A stretch of DNA of 64,000 bases from Phaeobacter sp. 11ANDIMAR09 (GCF_001294455.1 NZ_LIKT01000002.1:241910-305909), one strand, 5' to 3'; shown: positions 55,311-63,157, counted from the stretch's first letter. The notes: a model not told the origin generated them from the letters alone. Numbers and translations: made by a program.

Positions 55311-56231
55311 ATGGATCGTCGTGAGTTTATTGTCGGGCTAACCGCCGGGATTGGAATGCCAACACTGGCCTGGGCAAAAACTGAGCTTTCAAGCCAGATC
55401 TCCTTGGGAGAGCTGCAGGTCATGACCCTATCGGATGGTCACTTGACCCTGCCACGATCCATGCTCTTTGCCGGGTTGGACCCGGCCGCGGTGGATCGCA
55501 TCCTGCAAAGGAGCAAAGTGGCGCAGGGCCCGATACATCCGCCGATCAATGTAACCCTGCTGCGCCATGCGGATCGGGTGGTGCTGTTTGATACGGGGTC
55601 CGGCCCTGGCTTTCAAAGCACCGCCGGGCAATTGGTCACGGCGCTTGATGCAGCAGGGGTGGGGCCGGAGGAGGTCACGCATGTGGTCTTTACCCATTGT
55701 CACCCGGACCATCTTTGGGGGGTTCTGGATGATTTTGACGATCCGCTGTTTCCAAATGCGGAATACATGATGGGGCAGGTCGAATGGGACTATTGGTTTG
55801 ACCCGAACACGGCCTCGACGATATCTGGCGATAGAGCCTCAATGGCGGTTGGCGCCCGCCGCCGTCTGGAAGTGATGGAGGAACGCCTGAGCCGCTTTGG
55901 CGATGGCCAGGAGATCCTGCCCGGCGTTGCGGCCCATGCCAGCTATGGCCATACACCTGGGCATATGTCTTTTGAGCTACGAGACGGGGGGCAAAGCCTC
56001 TTGATACTCGGGGATGCCATCGGCAATCACCATGTGAGCTTTAGCGAGCCGGAATGGCATATTGGAACCGATCAGGACGCAGAGACGGCTGCCAAGACTC
56101 GTCGGCGATTGCTGGACATGCTTGCCCATGACCAGATGCAGGTGATCGGCTACCATTTTCCAAAAGGTGGCATTGGCAGAGTTTTGAAAGCAAAGAGCGG
56201 ATATCGTTTTGCTCCACGGGGTGAGGGGTAG
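55311..56231 (+). CDS. Secreted metallo-beta-lactamase fold hydrolase (methyl parathion hydrolase-like)
   Basis: A 306-residue MBL enzyme. The start at 55311 (MDRREFIVGLTAGIGMPTL) has GGGGGAAA upstream; the N-terminus is a signal peptide with an RR pair, possibly Tat type. The zinc motif is FTHCHPDHLWGVLDDF, with further ligands in HASYGHTPGHMSFEL and LILGDAIGNHHVSF. The DTGSGPG motif and the insert FPNAEYMMGQVEWDYWFD resemble methyl parathion hydrolase and related lactonase/phosphotriesterase-like enzymes. The substrate is unknown; a lactone is one possibility. Confidence 0.83.
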   Translation: MDRREFIVGLTAGIGMPTLAWAKTELSSQISLGELQVMTLSDGHLTLPRSMLFAGLDPAAVDRILQRSKVAQGPIHPPINVTLLRHADRVVLFDTGSGPGFQSTAGQLVTALDAAGVGPEEVTHVVFTHCHPDHLWGVLDDFDDPLFPNAEYMMGQVEWDYWFDPNTASTISGDRASMAVGARRRLEVMEERLSRFGDGQEILPGVAAHASYGHTPGHMSFELRDGGQSLLILGDAIGNHHVSFSEPEWHIGTDQDAETAAKTRRRLLDMLAHDQMQVIGYHFPKGGIGRVLKAKSGYRFAPRGEG

Positions 56232-56431
56232 CGGAAAGGCAAGGAAGACTTCGGAAATACTGGCACCAACATGACAGCACTATTACGACAATAGTACCTC
56301 AAAAGTTGTATAAAGCTATCCTGCTCTAAATTTATATTTTTATATACTGAAATTTAATGATCTTTTTTTATTTACAATTCAGGGAAGTGTTGTTGTAATT
56401 TAATCGTACTGTGTTTTTACAGGTGTGTGTT

Positions 56432-58087
56432 ATGAGTGTTTTGCTGTGTGTTGGTCGGTTTGGAGCCTTTAATGTTTCGCAGGGTGATGGAACGCCCATA
56501 CTTTTAGGGGCGAAGCACCAGGCGCTTTTGGCGTTGTTATGTATGGCGGATTCAGGGGTGCGGACCCGCGCCTTTCTTGAACAAACTCTCTGGAGCCTGG
56601 CGCAGCCGGAACAAGCGAAGGCAAGTCTTAGAACTGCCCTATCCACTCTGCGGCGCCATCTGGGGCCCAATGTTTCGCAGGTCATCAGCGCAAATCGAGA
56701 ACGAGTAACCCTGGACCTGAGCCGGGTTACTTTTGAGAACAGTGCCAGTGGGGCTGAGTTTATGGAGGGTTTCGAGCTGCCCTATGAGGCAAATTTTGCC
56801 CGCTGGCTGCAGCAAACACGGCTGGAAGTCGGGCGCGGCTTTGCCCAAAATGGTCAACCCACCGCACTGGGACGTCGCCCACGATATGAGACATTGCTGC
56901 CACTGATTGCGGTACTTCCCTTTGTGCAATTGGCTCCGGGAGAAGATACCTCGCCGCTAGGCTCATTGATTTCGGAAGAGTTGTCGCGCAGCCTGTCGCG
57001 TAGTCAGGCCTTTACGGTCACCTCTTATTTGGCGTCGCGCCAGTTTGATCTGGCGCGGGTGCGTCCTGCCGAAGTGTCGGAAGTTGCCGGTGTGAAGTAC
57101 CTTGTTTCCGGTACTGTGCGGGCCAATGGGCAGTTGATGTCGACCGAGATCGAACTTCATGATGCCGAGCGTGAACACGTGATCTGGTCCCGCCACTTTG
57201 AGGGACCATTGCCCGATTTGATGGCTGGGCAGAGTGATGCGCTAACTGAGGCAACGCGCCAGATCAGCCAGACTCTGGTGGGAGAGGCGGTACGGGTTAC
57301 AGCCTTCAAACCGCTCTCCAGTCTCGAAGGTCATATGTTGTTGATGGCTGCGATTTCCATGATGCAGGAGATGACACCGGACCGTTTTGGCCGGGCCCGC
57401 GAAATTCTGAAGGTCCTGCTTGACCGTGATCCAAAGCACCCGATGGTGCTAGCCTGGATGGGATTCTGGCATGTTTTGCGGGTTCAAAAAGGCTTTGCCA
57501 GCGACCGCCAAATGGATGCGGGTCTGGCCAGCCAATATGCCGGAGCCGCGCTTGAGGCGGATCCCTCCTATTCACTGGCCCACACTTTGAAGGGGGCGAT
57601 CTCCAGCCATCTGTTGTTTGATTTTGATCTGGCTCAGGGCTCCTATGATCTGGCTTTGAAGGACAACCCAAACGAAGCCTTGGCGGTTTTGCTGAAAGGT
57701 GCAACCTGGGCCTATCAGGGACATGCAATCGAAGCGGTACAACTTACCGATGCGGCTCGGAGGCTGACCCCTCTGGGGCCACAGAAATACTATTTTGATT
57801 CTGTTGCGGCCTCCGCCAACCTGTCAGCCCATAACTATGATCGCGCTATTGAGCTGGCGGAGCGATCTCTGGAGGCCAATTCTGCCTATCCAGGCAGTCT
57901 GCGTACCAAGGTAATTGCCCTCCAGCTCTCTGGGCGCCAAGGCGAGGCCCGCAAAGCGGTTCAGAATCTGCTGGCAGCCTCACCGCAGTTCAATTTGACC
58001 CAGTACCAACGGGAATATCCTGGCGCGGCCTCGCTGGAAGGCCATGAATGGGCCGATGCCCTGAAGCAGGCCGGCGTGCCAGCCTGA
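56432..58087 (+). CDS. SARP-type winged-helix regulator with TolB-like and TPR domains
   Basis: A 551-residue probable transcription activator. Residues 1-95 form a winged-helix domain of the SARP/OmpR type (VGRFGAFNVSQGDGTPI, QPEQAKASLRTALSTLRRHL). A TolB-N-like domain spans about 150-290 (LIAVLPFVQLAPGEDTSPLG, then VKYLVSGTVRANGQLMSTEI). The C-terminal half has TPR-like helices (EADPSYSLAHTLKGAISSHL, NYDRAIELAERSLEANSAYP). No membrane segment is visible. The start at 56432 has AGGTG upstream, after an AT-rich leader. The partner gene is probably the preceding MBL hydrolase. Targets unknown. Confidence 0.8.
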   Translation: MSVLLCVGRFGAFNVSQGDGTPILLGAKHQALLALLCMADSGVRTRAFLEQTLWSLAQPEQAKASLRTALSTLRRHLGPNVSQVISANRERVTLDLSRVTFENSASGAEFMEGFELPYEANFARWLQQTRLEVGRGFAQNGQPTALGRRPRYETLLPLIAVLPFVQLAPGEDTSPLGSLISEELSRSLSRSQAFTVTSYLASRQFDLARVRPAEVSEVAGVKYLVSGTVRANGQLMSTEIELHDAEREHVIWSRHFEGPLPDLMAGQSDALTEATRQISQTLVGEAVRVTAFKPLSSLEGHMLLMAAISMMQEMTPDRFGRAREILKVLLDRDPKHPMVLAWMGFWHVLRVQKGFASDRQMDAGLASQYAGAALEADPSYSLAHTLKGAISSHLLFDFDLAQGSYDLALKDNPNEALAVLLKGATWAYQGHAIEAVQLTDAARRLTPLGPQKYYFDSVAASANLSAHNYDRAIELAERSLEANSAYPGSLRTKVIALQLSGRQGEARKAVQNLLAASPQFNLTQYQREYPGAASLEGHEWADALKQAGVPA

Positions 58088-58398
58088 GGCTGCTGCCCTC
58101 GCCTGCAGGACCCTGGGCCAAAAGGGGCATTGCAGATAGGGGCATTGCAGAATGGCCCTGCCGCAGTGCGTGGCGGGCGTAAACCCGCGAATGGCGATTG
58201 GGTTTGGGCGCGCTCGACCTTGGCGGCGTTTCGTTGCGTCGTGATTGAAACCCGACTTAGCATTCGCGAACTCTAGGCTTTCTGAACCCTGTCCTTCCTG
58301 AACAGGCGCTGTATTCTACGGTCCAAGCTCACAGCCTTTTGGCAACTTGTTCCGGGCAAGGACTGGCTGGCTGAGCAATCAGACGTCACAGGGAATAC
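58088..58398. other. Intergenic region with a tandem repeat
   Basis: 311 bases. The direct repeat at 58123-58151 is the clearest structure. A small GCGGG/CCCGC hairpin is near 58173-58188. No gene is seen. Confidence 0.45.
58123..58151. repeat. Two tandem copies of AGGGGCATTGCAGA
   Basis: Identical 14-base units (58123-58136, 58138-58151) separated by one T, 36 bases after the SARP gene stop. Function unknown; could be a slippage duplication or a binding-site array. Confidence 0.7.
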
Positions 58399-59415
58399 AT
58401 GACAATGAAAGCCATAACCTATCGCGCCTTTGGCGCTGCTTCTGAAGTTCTGCAGCTTGAGGATCTGCCAACACCCCAACCCACCCGGGGGGAGGTGCTT
58501 GTGGATGTGGCCTTTACCGGGGTGAACCCATCGGACGTAAAAACCCGCACCCGGGGCCAGCCGGGACTTGAGGGCTTTCCCTGGGATTACATCATTCCAC
58601 ATAGTGACGGGTCTGGCGTCATTTCAGCCGTGGGGGAGGGCGTGCCTGCCAGCCGCATCGGGGAGCGCGTCTGGATCTGGAATGGCCAGTTCCGCCGATC
58701 CTGTGGAACAGCTGCGCAACAGATCACTTTGCCCTCCGAACAGGCGGTGGCCTTGCCCGAGGGGGTGAGCCTTGAAGTGGGGGCCATCTTGGGGATCCCC
58801 GGTCTCACAGCCTGCTTTGCGATCTTTGGCCAGGGCGAGGTGACAGGGAAGACCGTCTTGGTTCAGGGCGGCGCCGGCACGGTTGGAATTCTTGCGGTAC
58901 AGCTGGCTAAATGGGGGGGCGCCCGGGTCATTGCGACCTGCAGCCCTAGTGCAGGAGAGCGCGTTCTGGCTGCTGGGGCGGATGCGGTGTTGGACTACCA
59001 TTCGACGGATCTGGCAGAGCAGATCCTGCAGGCCAACGAAGGCAATCCAGTGGATCTCATTGCCGAGGTTGAATTTGGCATCAACATTGAAACAGACGCT
59101 CAGGTGATTGCGGAAAACGGCTGTATTGCCGCCTATGGCTCGGCACGAGAGATGTCTCCAAATCTGCCGTTTTTGCCGCTGCTCTTCAAAGCGGTTCGGT
59201 TGGAAATCATCCTTGTCTATCTGCTCACAACGGGCGAACGGATGGCGACAATTTCTCGACTACACGCCGCATTGCGCGCCGGAGCGCTGCATTTCGATAT
59301 CCAAAAGGTCTACAATATTTCAGAGGCTTGCCAGGCCCACGAGGCCGTAGAGGCCGGAAAGCGCGCGGGGGCTGTCCTGATTCAGATGTCTCCGAACCTG
59401 GCTGAGCAGCCTTAG
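58399..59415 (+). CDS. Zinc-independent MDR oxidoreductase, quinone reductase-like (Qor family)
   Basis: A 338-residue NADPH-dependent oxidoreductase. MKAITYRAFGAASEVLQLED starts two codons after the ATG used; AGGGA is 5 bases before this ATG. The substrate domain has TGVNPSDVKTRTRGQ, and the nucleotide motif is VLVQGGAGTVGILAVQLAKWGG near residue 155. Structural and catalytic zinc Cys clusters are absent, as in the quinone-reductase branch. The downstream tRNA gene is 98 bases away. Confidence 0.88.
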   Translation: MTMKAITYRAFGAASEVLQLEDLPTPQPTRGEVLVDVAFTGVNPSDVKTRTRGQPGLEGFPWDYIIPHSDGSGVISAVGEGVPASRIGERVWIWNGQFRRSCGTAAQQITLPSEQAVALPEGVSLEVGAILGIPGLTACFAIFGQGEVTGKTVLVQGGAGTVGILAVQLAKWGGARVIATCSPSAGERVLAAGADAVLDYHSTDLAEQILQANEGNPVDLIAEVEFGINIETDAQVIAENGCIAAYGSAREMSPNLPFLPLLFKAVRLEIILVYLLTTGERMATISRLHAALRAGALHFDIQKVYNISEACQAHEAVEAGKRAGAVLIQMSPNLAEQP

Positions 59416-59513
59416 GTTCTGAGGGGTGGAAGAGAGGCTTGAAAAAAGTTTTGGCTTTTTTCAAAATCCCTCTTGCGCCCCCCCGAAACTCACTCTAGAA
59501 CGCCGCTCACTGA

Positions 59514-59588
59514 TGGGGCGTGGCCAAGTGGTAAGGCAACAGTTTTTGGTACTGAAGATCGTAGGTTCGAATCCTACCGCCCCAGCCA
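59514..59588 (+). tRNA. tRNA-Gln (anticodon TTG)
   Basis: Acceptor stem TGGGGCG pairs with CGCCCCA; the D arm (GGCCAAGTGGTAAGGC) and T arm (GTAGG-TTCGAAT-CCTAC) are canonical. The anticodon loop is TTTTGGT, so anticodon TTG. The anticodon stem has one non-pairing A-A at its base. CCA is encoded (59586-59588). An integrase gene begins downstream, making the 3' end a likely integration target. Confidence 0.96.
59560..59588 (+). other. Candidate attachment site (3' end of tRNA-Gln)
   Basis: Tyrosine integrases commonly use the 3' half of a tRNA gene, and an integrase with its gene starting 193-369 bases away in the same direction fits. I looked for a second copy of the T-arm/acceptor sequence to 64000 and saw none, so the other end must lie outside the window. 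Confidence 0.4.
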
Positions 59589-59593
59589 GTAAT

Positions 59594-59635
59594 TTGAAAA
59601 GGCCGATGCTATAAGCATCGGCCTTTTCAATTTTT
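59594..59635 (+). terminator. Terminator behind tRNA-Gln
   Basis: Sixteen-base-pair perfect stem TTGAAAAGGCCGATGC/GCATCGGCCTTTTCAA with a TATAA loop (59594-59630), then TTTTT. Confidence 0.93.
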
Positions 59636-59780
59636 GACTTTTATTATTGGTAGTTTGACTGCTTCAAGCTTTCAGGCCCATTGCTTTGGCTTCGCTAATC
59701 CATCAACATTTCCATAAACAAATCCATCAACATTTTGTCGGTTTCGTACCTGGCACACGTGATCGGAGGAGGTGGAAGCA

Positions 59781-59966
59781 GTGGGCAAAACGGAGGTCAT
59801 AGCCGCGTTTCGTGGCAAGTCTTTGCGCTTGGGCTTTCACCTTGCTATCGACACTGCCCTGTTGATCTTTGCTTATCTGGTCGTCTTTGCCAAAATATAC
59901 CTAGTGGCAAAGTACTTTGGGTTGATCTCGGCGCCCTCTTTCCTCGCGTGCGTCCCATGGGGATAG
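59781..59966 (+). CDS. Small membrane protein translationally coupled to the integrase
   Basis: A 61-residue frame starting at GTG 59781, with a very strong GGAGGAGG eight bases upstream. The sequence GKTEVIAAFRGKSLRLGF is basic and is followed by one hydrophobic helix (AIDTALLIFAYLVVFAKIYL). Its stop (59964-59966) overlaps the integrase ATG at 59957, so ribosomes finishing it could start the integrase. The GTG at 59772 is too close to the ribosome-binding site. I do not recognise a family. Confidence 0.5.
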   Translation: MGKTEVIAAFRGKSLRLGFHLAIDTALLIFAYLVVFAKIYLVAKYFGLISAPSFLACVPWG

Positions 59967-61279
59967 TCTTAAACCGTGGGCGGTATTACTGGGTGAAGCG
60001 TGTCCCAAAGCGCTATCAGGGCCTTGTGGTGGGGGTCACCGGCAAGCCGGTAGTCCAGGTGCGGCAAGCATTGTATACGGACAGTAAGTTGGAGGCTCAG
60101 TCTAAGGCAAGCCAAGTTGAGGCGGCGCGCCTTGCAGAATGGGAAGCCCTGCGGCTTGGAGACAGTGAGAGTGCGCGCAAGAATTACCTGACCGCCCGGA
60201 AACTGGCCGAGGCCAGGGGGCTTTCTTACAAGCCCATAGATGATTTGGCCGCGGGTGACATTGTGGACCTGGTGAACCGAGTTCTGTCTCTAGCTGATGG
60301 CCGCAGTTTGACAGAGCCAGCGGCGGTCACCAAGGCTATACTTGGTGCGGCACCAGAAACCTTGCCGACTCTAAGCGAAATTTTGGAAGACTATTACAGC
60401 CTGACCAGAACGCGCCATCTGCAAAAGTCCGATGCACAAAAGCACCGCTGGAAGCTGCCGCGCGAGCGGGCGGTCAGAAACTTTCTGAAAGTGACCGGAC
60501 GCAAGAACGGGCAGGGGGAGCCAGTTGGCGTCCCCGTTGACGAAATCACCCGTGCTGATGCGCTCAAGTTTCGCAAGTGGTGGTCTGCCCGCGTTGAGGG
60601 CGGCATGAAGATCGAAAGTGCCAATAAGGATTTTGGCCACCTGTCTGAGATTTATGGAACCTGGGCTGAACTGACCGAAACTGAAATTTCCAATCCCTTT
60701 GCCAAGCTCCGTCTTGAGGGGCGAGACGAACGCAGTGTGCCGCCTTTCACGCGTGACTGGATCGCGAACAAGATTCTGGCTCCAGGTGCTTTCTCGCGGC
60801 TCAACGATGAAGCGCGTGACGTATTTCTTATGATGATCAATACAGGGCTGCGTCCAAGTGAAATCACCGATGCGCCTCTGGAAGATTTTGAGACAAGCAA
60901 CAACATTCCATTTTTTCGGGTTGCTGCGCATGGCCGGGAATTGAAGGTGGCTCACACCAGTCGCGAAATACCCCTGCTGGGGGTCTCGCTCGAAGCGGCG
61001 CGCCGGATCGGCCACCGTGGTGGGATCTGCCGTTATCGACACAAGGCGGGGGCATGGTCGGCGGCGGTGAATAAGTACCTCTCTAACAACCACCTGAAAG
61101 AGTCGCCGTTGCACGTCGCCTATTCTTTGCGCCACTATGTGGAAAATGCGCTTCTGGCAGCCGAAGTGGATGACCGGGTGAGGGCTGATATTCTGGGTCA
61201 CAAGTACAATCGGCCGCGTTATGGTGACGGTGGGGCGCTGGAAGGGCGGCGCCTGGCATTGGAGAAGATCGCGCTTTAG
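59957..61279 (+). CDS. Tyrosine recombinase / phage-type integrase
   Basis: A 440-residue site-specific recombinase. The start at 59957 (MGIVLNRGRYYWVKRVPK) gives the usual Arm-binding beginning of such proteins; the frame is open further left to 59735 but that part is not protein-like. Catalytic residues are visible: Arg299 in NTGLRPSEI, the Arg392-His393 pair in YSLRHYVEN, His415 in ILGHK and Tyr422 in RPRYGDGG. It lies downstream of tRNA-Gln in the same direction. It has no ribosome-binding site of its own and overlaps a small membrane-protein gene. Confidence 0.9.
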   Translation: MGIVLNRGRYYWVKRVPKRYQGLVVGVTGKPVVQVRQALYTDSKLEAQSKASQVEAARLAEWEALRLGDSESARKNYLTARKLAEARGLSYKPIDDLAAGDIVDLVNRVLSLADGRSLTEPAAVTKAILGAAPETLPTLSEILEDYYSLTRTRHLQKSDAQKHRWKLPRERAVRNFLKVTGRKNGQGEPVGVPVDEITRADALKFRKWWSARVEGGMKIESANKDFGHLSEIYGTWAELTETEISNPFAKLRLEGRDERSVPPFTRDWIANKILAPGAFSRLNDEARDVFLMMINTGLRPSEITDAPLEDFETSNNIPFFRVAAHGRELKVAHTSREIPLLGVSLEAARRIGHRGGICRYRHKAGAWSAAVNKYLSNNHLKESPLHVAYSLRHYVENALLAAEVDDRVRADILGHKYNRPRYGDGGALEGRRLALEKIAL

Positions 61280-61527
61280 CGTGGGGGCGCTGGGGGTTGA
61301 GGTGATCTGATCCTGCCGTCTGGGCCATACCAGGTTAAACAGCCATTTTCCCAACATAGGTTGTGGGTCAAAAGAGCTGATGGACCTTTGCGGGTAAATT
61401 CCTCAGTCAGGCGTGGATTTACTGCCAGAACCGAAATGATTAACCCGGCAACTTCTGCACCTCCAACATTCGCGATTTTTGCTATTTCATTGGCGGCTAT
61501 TGCTATCTCTTTCACTGCCTTTTGCAT
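61276..61527 (-). CDS. Small hypothetical protein, 83 aa
   Basis: ATG at 61527 with AAGGA 7 bases upstream. The protein starts QKAVKEIAIAANEIAKIANV, an amphipathic helix, and ends in a Pro-rich RIRSPQPPAPPR tail. It overlaps the preceding minus-strand gene by 16 bases and converges on the integrase gene, overlapping its last 4 bases. Third gene of a short operon led by a Fis-like protein. No family recognised. Confidence 0.55.
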   Translation of the reverse strand: MQKAVKEIAIAANEIAKIANVGGAEVAGLIISVLAVNPRLTEEFTRKGPSALLTHNLCWENGCLTWYGPDGRIRSPQPPAPPR

Positions 61528-61727
61528 GTTCTGTCCTTGGTTGAGTGGGAGGCTTCTCCAAACTTCTCCGCGAGCTTTAGTGCCCGCGCCATTCCAGCTT
61601 CATTCCGCAGTAGCGCTTTTTCTTCTGCTTCAAGTCGTAAAAACAGGGGGAGGTAGACCGGGCCATCTCGCTCAATAACCAGCGCCATGGTGATCATCGC
61701 ATCTCTTATTTCTGCAAGGTTACTCAA
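61512..61727 (-). CDS. Small hypothetical protein, up to 71 aa
   Basis: A helical, charged protein (RDAMITMALVIERDGPVYLP, then LFLRLEAEEKALLRNEAGM). The furthest start is a TTG at 61727 that overlaps the Fis-like gene's end; an internal ATG ten codons later is also possible. Sits between the Fis-like gene and an 83-residue protein on the minus strand, with overlaps on both sides, so all three are likely one message. No family recognised. Confidence 0.5.
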   Translation of the reverse strand: MSNLAEIRDAMITMALVIERDGPVYLPLFLRLEAEEKALLRNEAGMARALKLAEKFGEASHSTKDRTCKRQ

Positions 61728-61935
61728 GAGAAATGGCCATTTTTACGGTGAAGCGTGAGAGCTTTTCGCGAAATGTTGACAGCGATACACCTGCAAATTT
61801 GGCTGCTAGTGTTTTGTTACCACATGCTTTTGTCAAAACGGTTTCGAGATATAGGCGCTCGACTTCCATTAGAACCTGAGAGAGAGTCCGGTCTCCCAAA
61901 TCAATTTGAACACACTCAAGATTTGGACTCATCAT
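61720..61935 (-). CDS. Fis-type helix-turn-helix DNA-binding protein
   Basis: A 71-residue protein of which the last 45 residues match the Fis/HTH_8 domain: VERLYLETVLTKACGNKTLA, AKFAGVSLSTFREKLSRF. The N-terminal 20 residues are acidic and not Fis-like. AAGG lies 8 bases before the ATG. A stand-alone small Fis-like protein next to an integrase could be a recombination accessory factor (excisionase-like) or a regulator; this is inference. It is divergent from the Cro/CI-like gene at 62108. Confidence 0.7.
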   Translation of the reverse strand: MMSPNLECVQIDLGDRTLSQVLMEVERLYLETVLTKACGNKTLAAKFAGVSLSTFREKLSRFTVKMAISLE

Positions 61936-61998
61936 AACTGAACCTTCGGAGATTTCTCTACCTTAGATTGTTTGTATGAGTTACTTTTCAATATGACA

Positions 61999-62008
61999 AG
62001 TTATAACT
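61999..62008. promoter_or_regulatory. Palindrome AGTTATAACT in the divergent control region
   Basis: A perfect ten-base palindrome midway between the Fis-like gene (left) and the Cro/CI-like gene (right), in an AT-rich 172-base gap. A site for the latter is plausible. Confidence 0.35.
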
Positions 62009-62072
62009 AATGAGAACTTCACAACTCACGGATTATTTGCGGAGTAAAAAATATCACTTATAGAGGAAAAAC

Positions 62073-62107
62073 TGGACAAATAGTTCCAATTCCCTTTAAA
62101 TGTATGC
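62073..62107 (+). promoter_or_regulatory. Promoter of the Cro/CI-like gene and luxR, probably leaderless
   Basis: TGGACA (62073-62078), a 17-base spacer and TTAAAT (62096-62101), with the start codon at 62108 just six bases on. No ribosome-binding site precedes the ATG. Transcription would thus begin at or next to the ATG. Confidence 0.55.
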
Positions 62108-62461
62108 ATGGATGAATTGGAAAAATTGCGGATTGATGAGTACCTGAGCGCGGTTAAATCGCGTATCAGGGCGCGCCTGGAAGCCGCTGGAATTCCTATT
62201 GGAGAGGCGTCGGTTCCGGCTGGACTAAATCCTCAATATCTAAGTAAAGCACTGTCAGAAAGGTCAAAAAATTTCAACCCGTCACTGGGTAGTTTGGCAG
62301 CAATTTGCATCTGCAATGGCATTGATCCCACAGAAATTTTTGTAGATCCCGATTCATATAGCAAATTAACGTCCTTGAATATGCTGCAACGCTCTGTTGG
62401 TGGGAACCGGCCGGACCTAGCAGAACGCCTCGCGGAAAGTTTCAAAAATAGAAAGATTTGA
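62108..62461 (+). CDS. Cro/CI-like helix-turn-helix regulator
   Basis: A 117-residue protein with a helix-turn-helix in about residues 18-75: SRIRARLEAAGIPIGEASVP, AGLNPQYLSKALSERSK, LGSLAAICICNGIDPTEIF. This resembles phage-repressor-type DNA-binding domains of the XRE family. The stop overlaps the luxR start as TTGA. The tail ends DLAERLAESFKNRKI. Its promoter would give a leaderless message, as for lambda cI. It may control the divergent Fis-like operon or its own luxR neighbour. Confidence 0.72.
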   Translation: MDELEKLRIDEYLSAVKSRIRARLEAAGIPIGEASVPAGLNPQYLSKALSERSKNFNPSLGSLAAICICNGIDPTEIFVDPDSYSKLTSLNMLQRSVGGNRPDLAERLAESFKNRKI

Positions 62462-63075
62462 CCGTGGATGACCCTCTGGAACTCGCGTGCCTTGATACCT
62501 TTCGAAGTGTCAGCCCCACCGGCTTTGCCATCGTGGTCAATCTTGGAGCGAAAGAGTTTGACTGGGTTCACATGGAATACCCGGAACCTTGGGTGGAACA
62601 CTATGTGGAGAACGATTTTATCAACATAGATCCAACCATCACATTTGCTCAAAGTGAAATCGGTCATATTGCTTGGTCTCAGTTGGCGGCGGACTATCCC
62701 GACAACCGGGTTATGATGGAAAGCCCCAAATTTGGCCTGGGTGAAGGAAACACCCTTAGCGTTTCGATCAATGGGCGTAGGTCTCTGGCTTCTGGGGCCG
62801 GACCAGTTTGGCCAAAATCATTGCTTCCCCGTCTAGTTTTGGCCCTGGGAACGCTTCACCGCCTACACGCGAGATATGAGGCTGCCAAGCTCAATCCCAA
62901 AATGACAGAGGTCATCAATCTGCTGGCCGATGGCTTGCGTGATCAAGAGATCGCGGCAACGCTTGGGGTGAAAATTGAAACCGTAAGAACACGCAGAAAT
63001 TCAGCCTATGCCAAAACTGGAACAAAAACTCCCGCCCATTTAGTAGCCACGTGCTTGCGGGAAGGCCTCATTTAG
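62458..63075 (+). CDS. luxR: LuxR-type acyl-homoserine lactone receptor/regulator
   Basis: A 205-residue quorum-sensing regulator. The start is a TTG at 62458 overlapping the upstream stop (TTGA); a GTG at 62464 is possible. The ligand domain keeps the five-residue signature in order: Trp45, Tyr49, Asp58, Pro59 and Trp73, which align with Trp57, Tyr61, Asp70, Pro71 and Trp85 of TraR. The C-terminal DNA-binding domain is LNPKMTEVINLLADGLRDQE, IAATLGVKIETVRTRRNSAY. It precedes a luxI gene by 82 bases, a classic pair. Confidence 0.9.
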   Translation: MTVDDPLELACLDTFRSVSPTGFAIVVNLGAKEFDWVHMEYPEPWVEHYVENDFINIDPTITFAQSEIGHIAWSQLAADYPDNRVMMESPKFGLGEGNTLSVSINGRRSLASGAGPVWPKSLLPRLVLALGTLHRLHARYEAAKLNPKMTEVINLLADGLRDQEIAATLGVKIETVRTRRNSAYAKTGTKTPAHLVATCLREGLI

Positions 63076-63117
63076 CGTGATCTAGAGGCCGCATGATTCA
63101 CCTATAAATTGAATTTC

Positions 63118-63138
63118 CTGCATACCTTGAGCATGTAG
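63118..63138 (+). promoter_or_regulatory. Possible lux-box-like dyad upstream of luxI
   Basis: Imperfect 21-base dyad from CTGCAT to ATGTAG with seven of ten paired positions, 19 bases before the luxI ATG. lux boxes are usually 20 bases and even-spaced, so this is weak. Confidence 0.3.
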
Positions 63139-63157
63139 ATTTGCACGAGGTGGAAAA

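Noticed and set aside
56279..56295. Inverted repeat ACTATT-N5-AATAGT after the MBL gene
   Set aside because: Only six AT-rich pairs in AT-rich DNA; too likely by chance to call a site.
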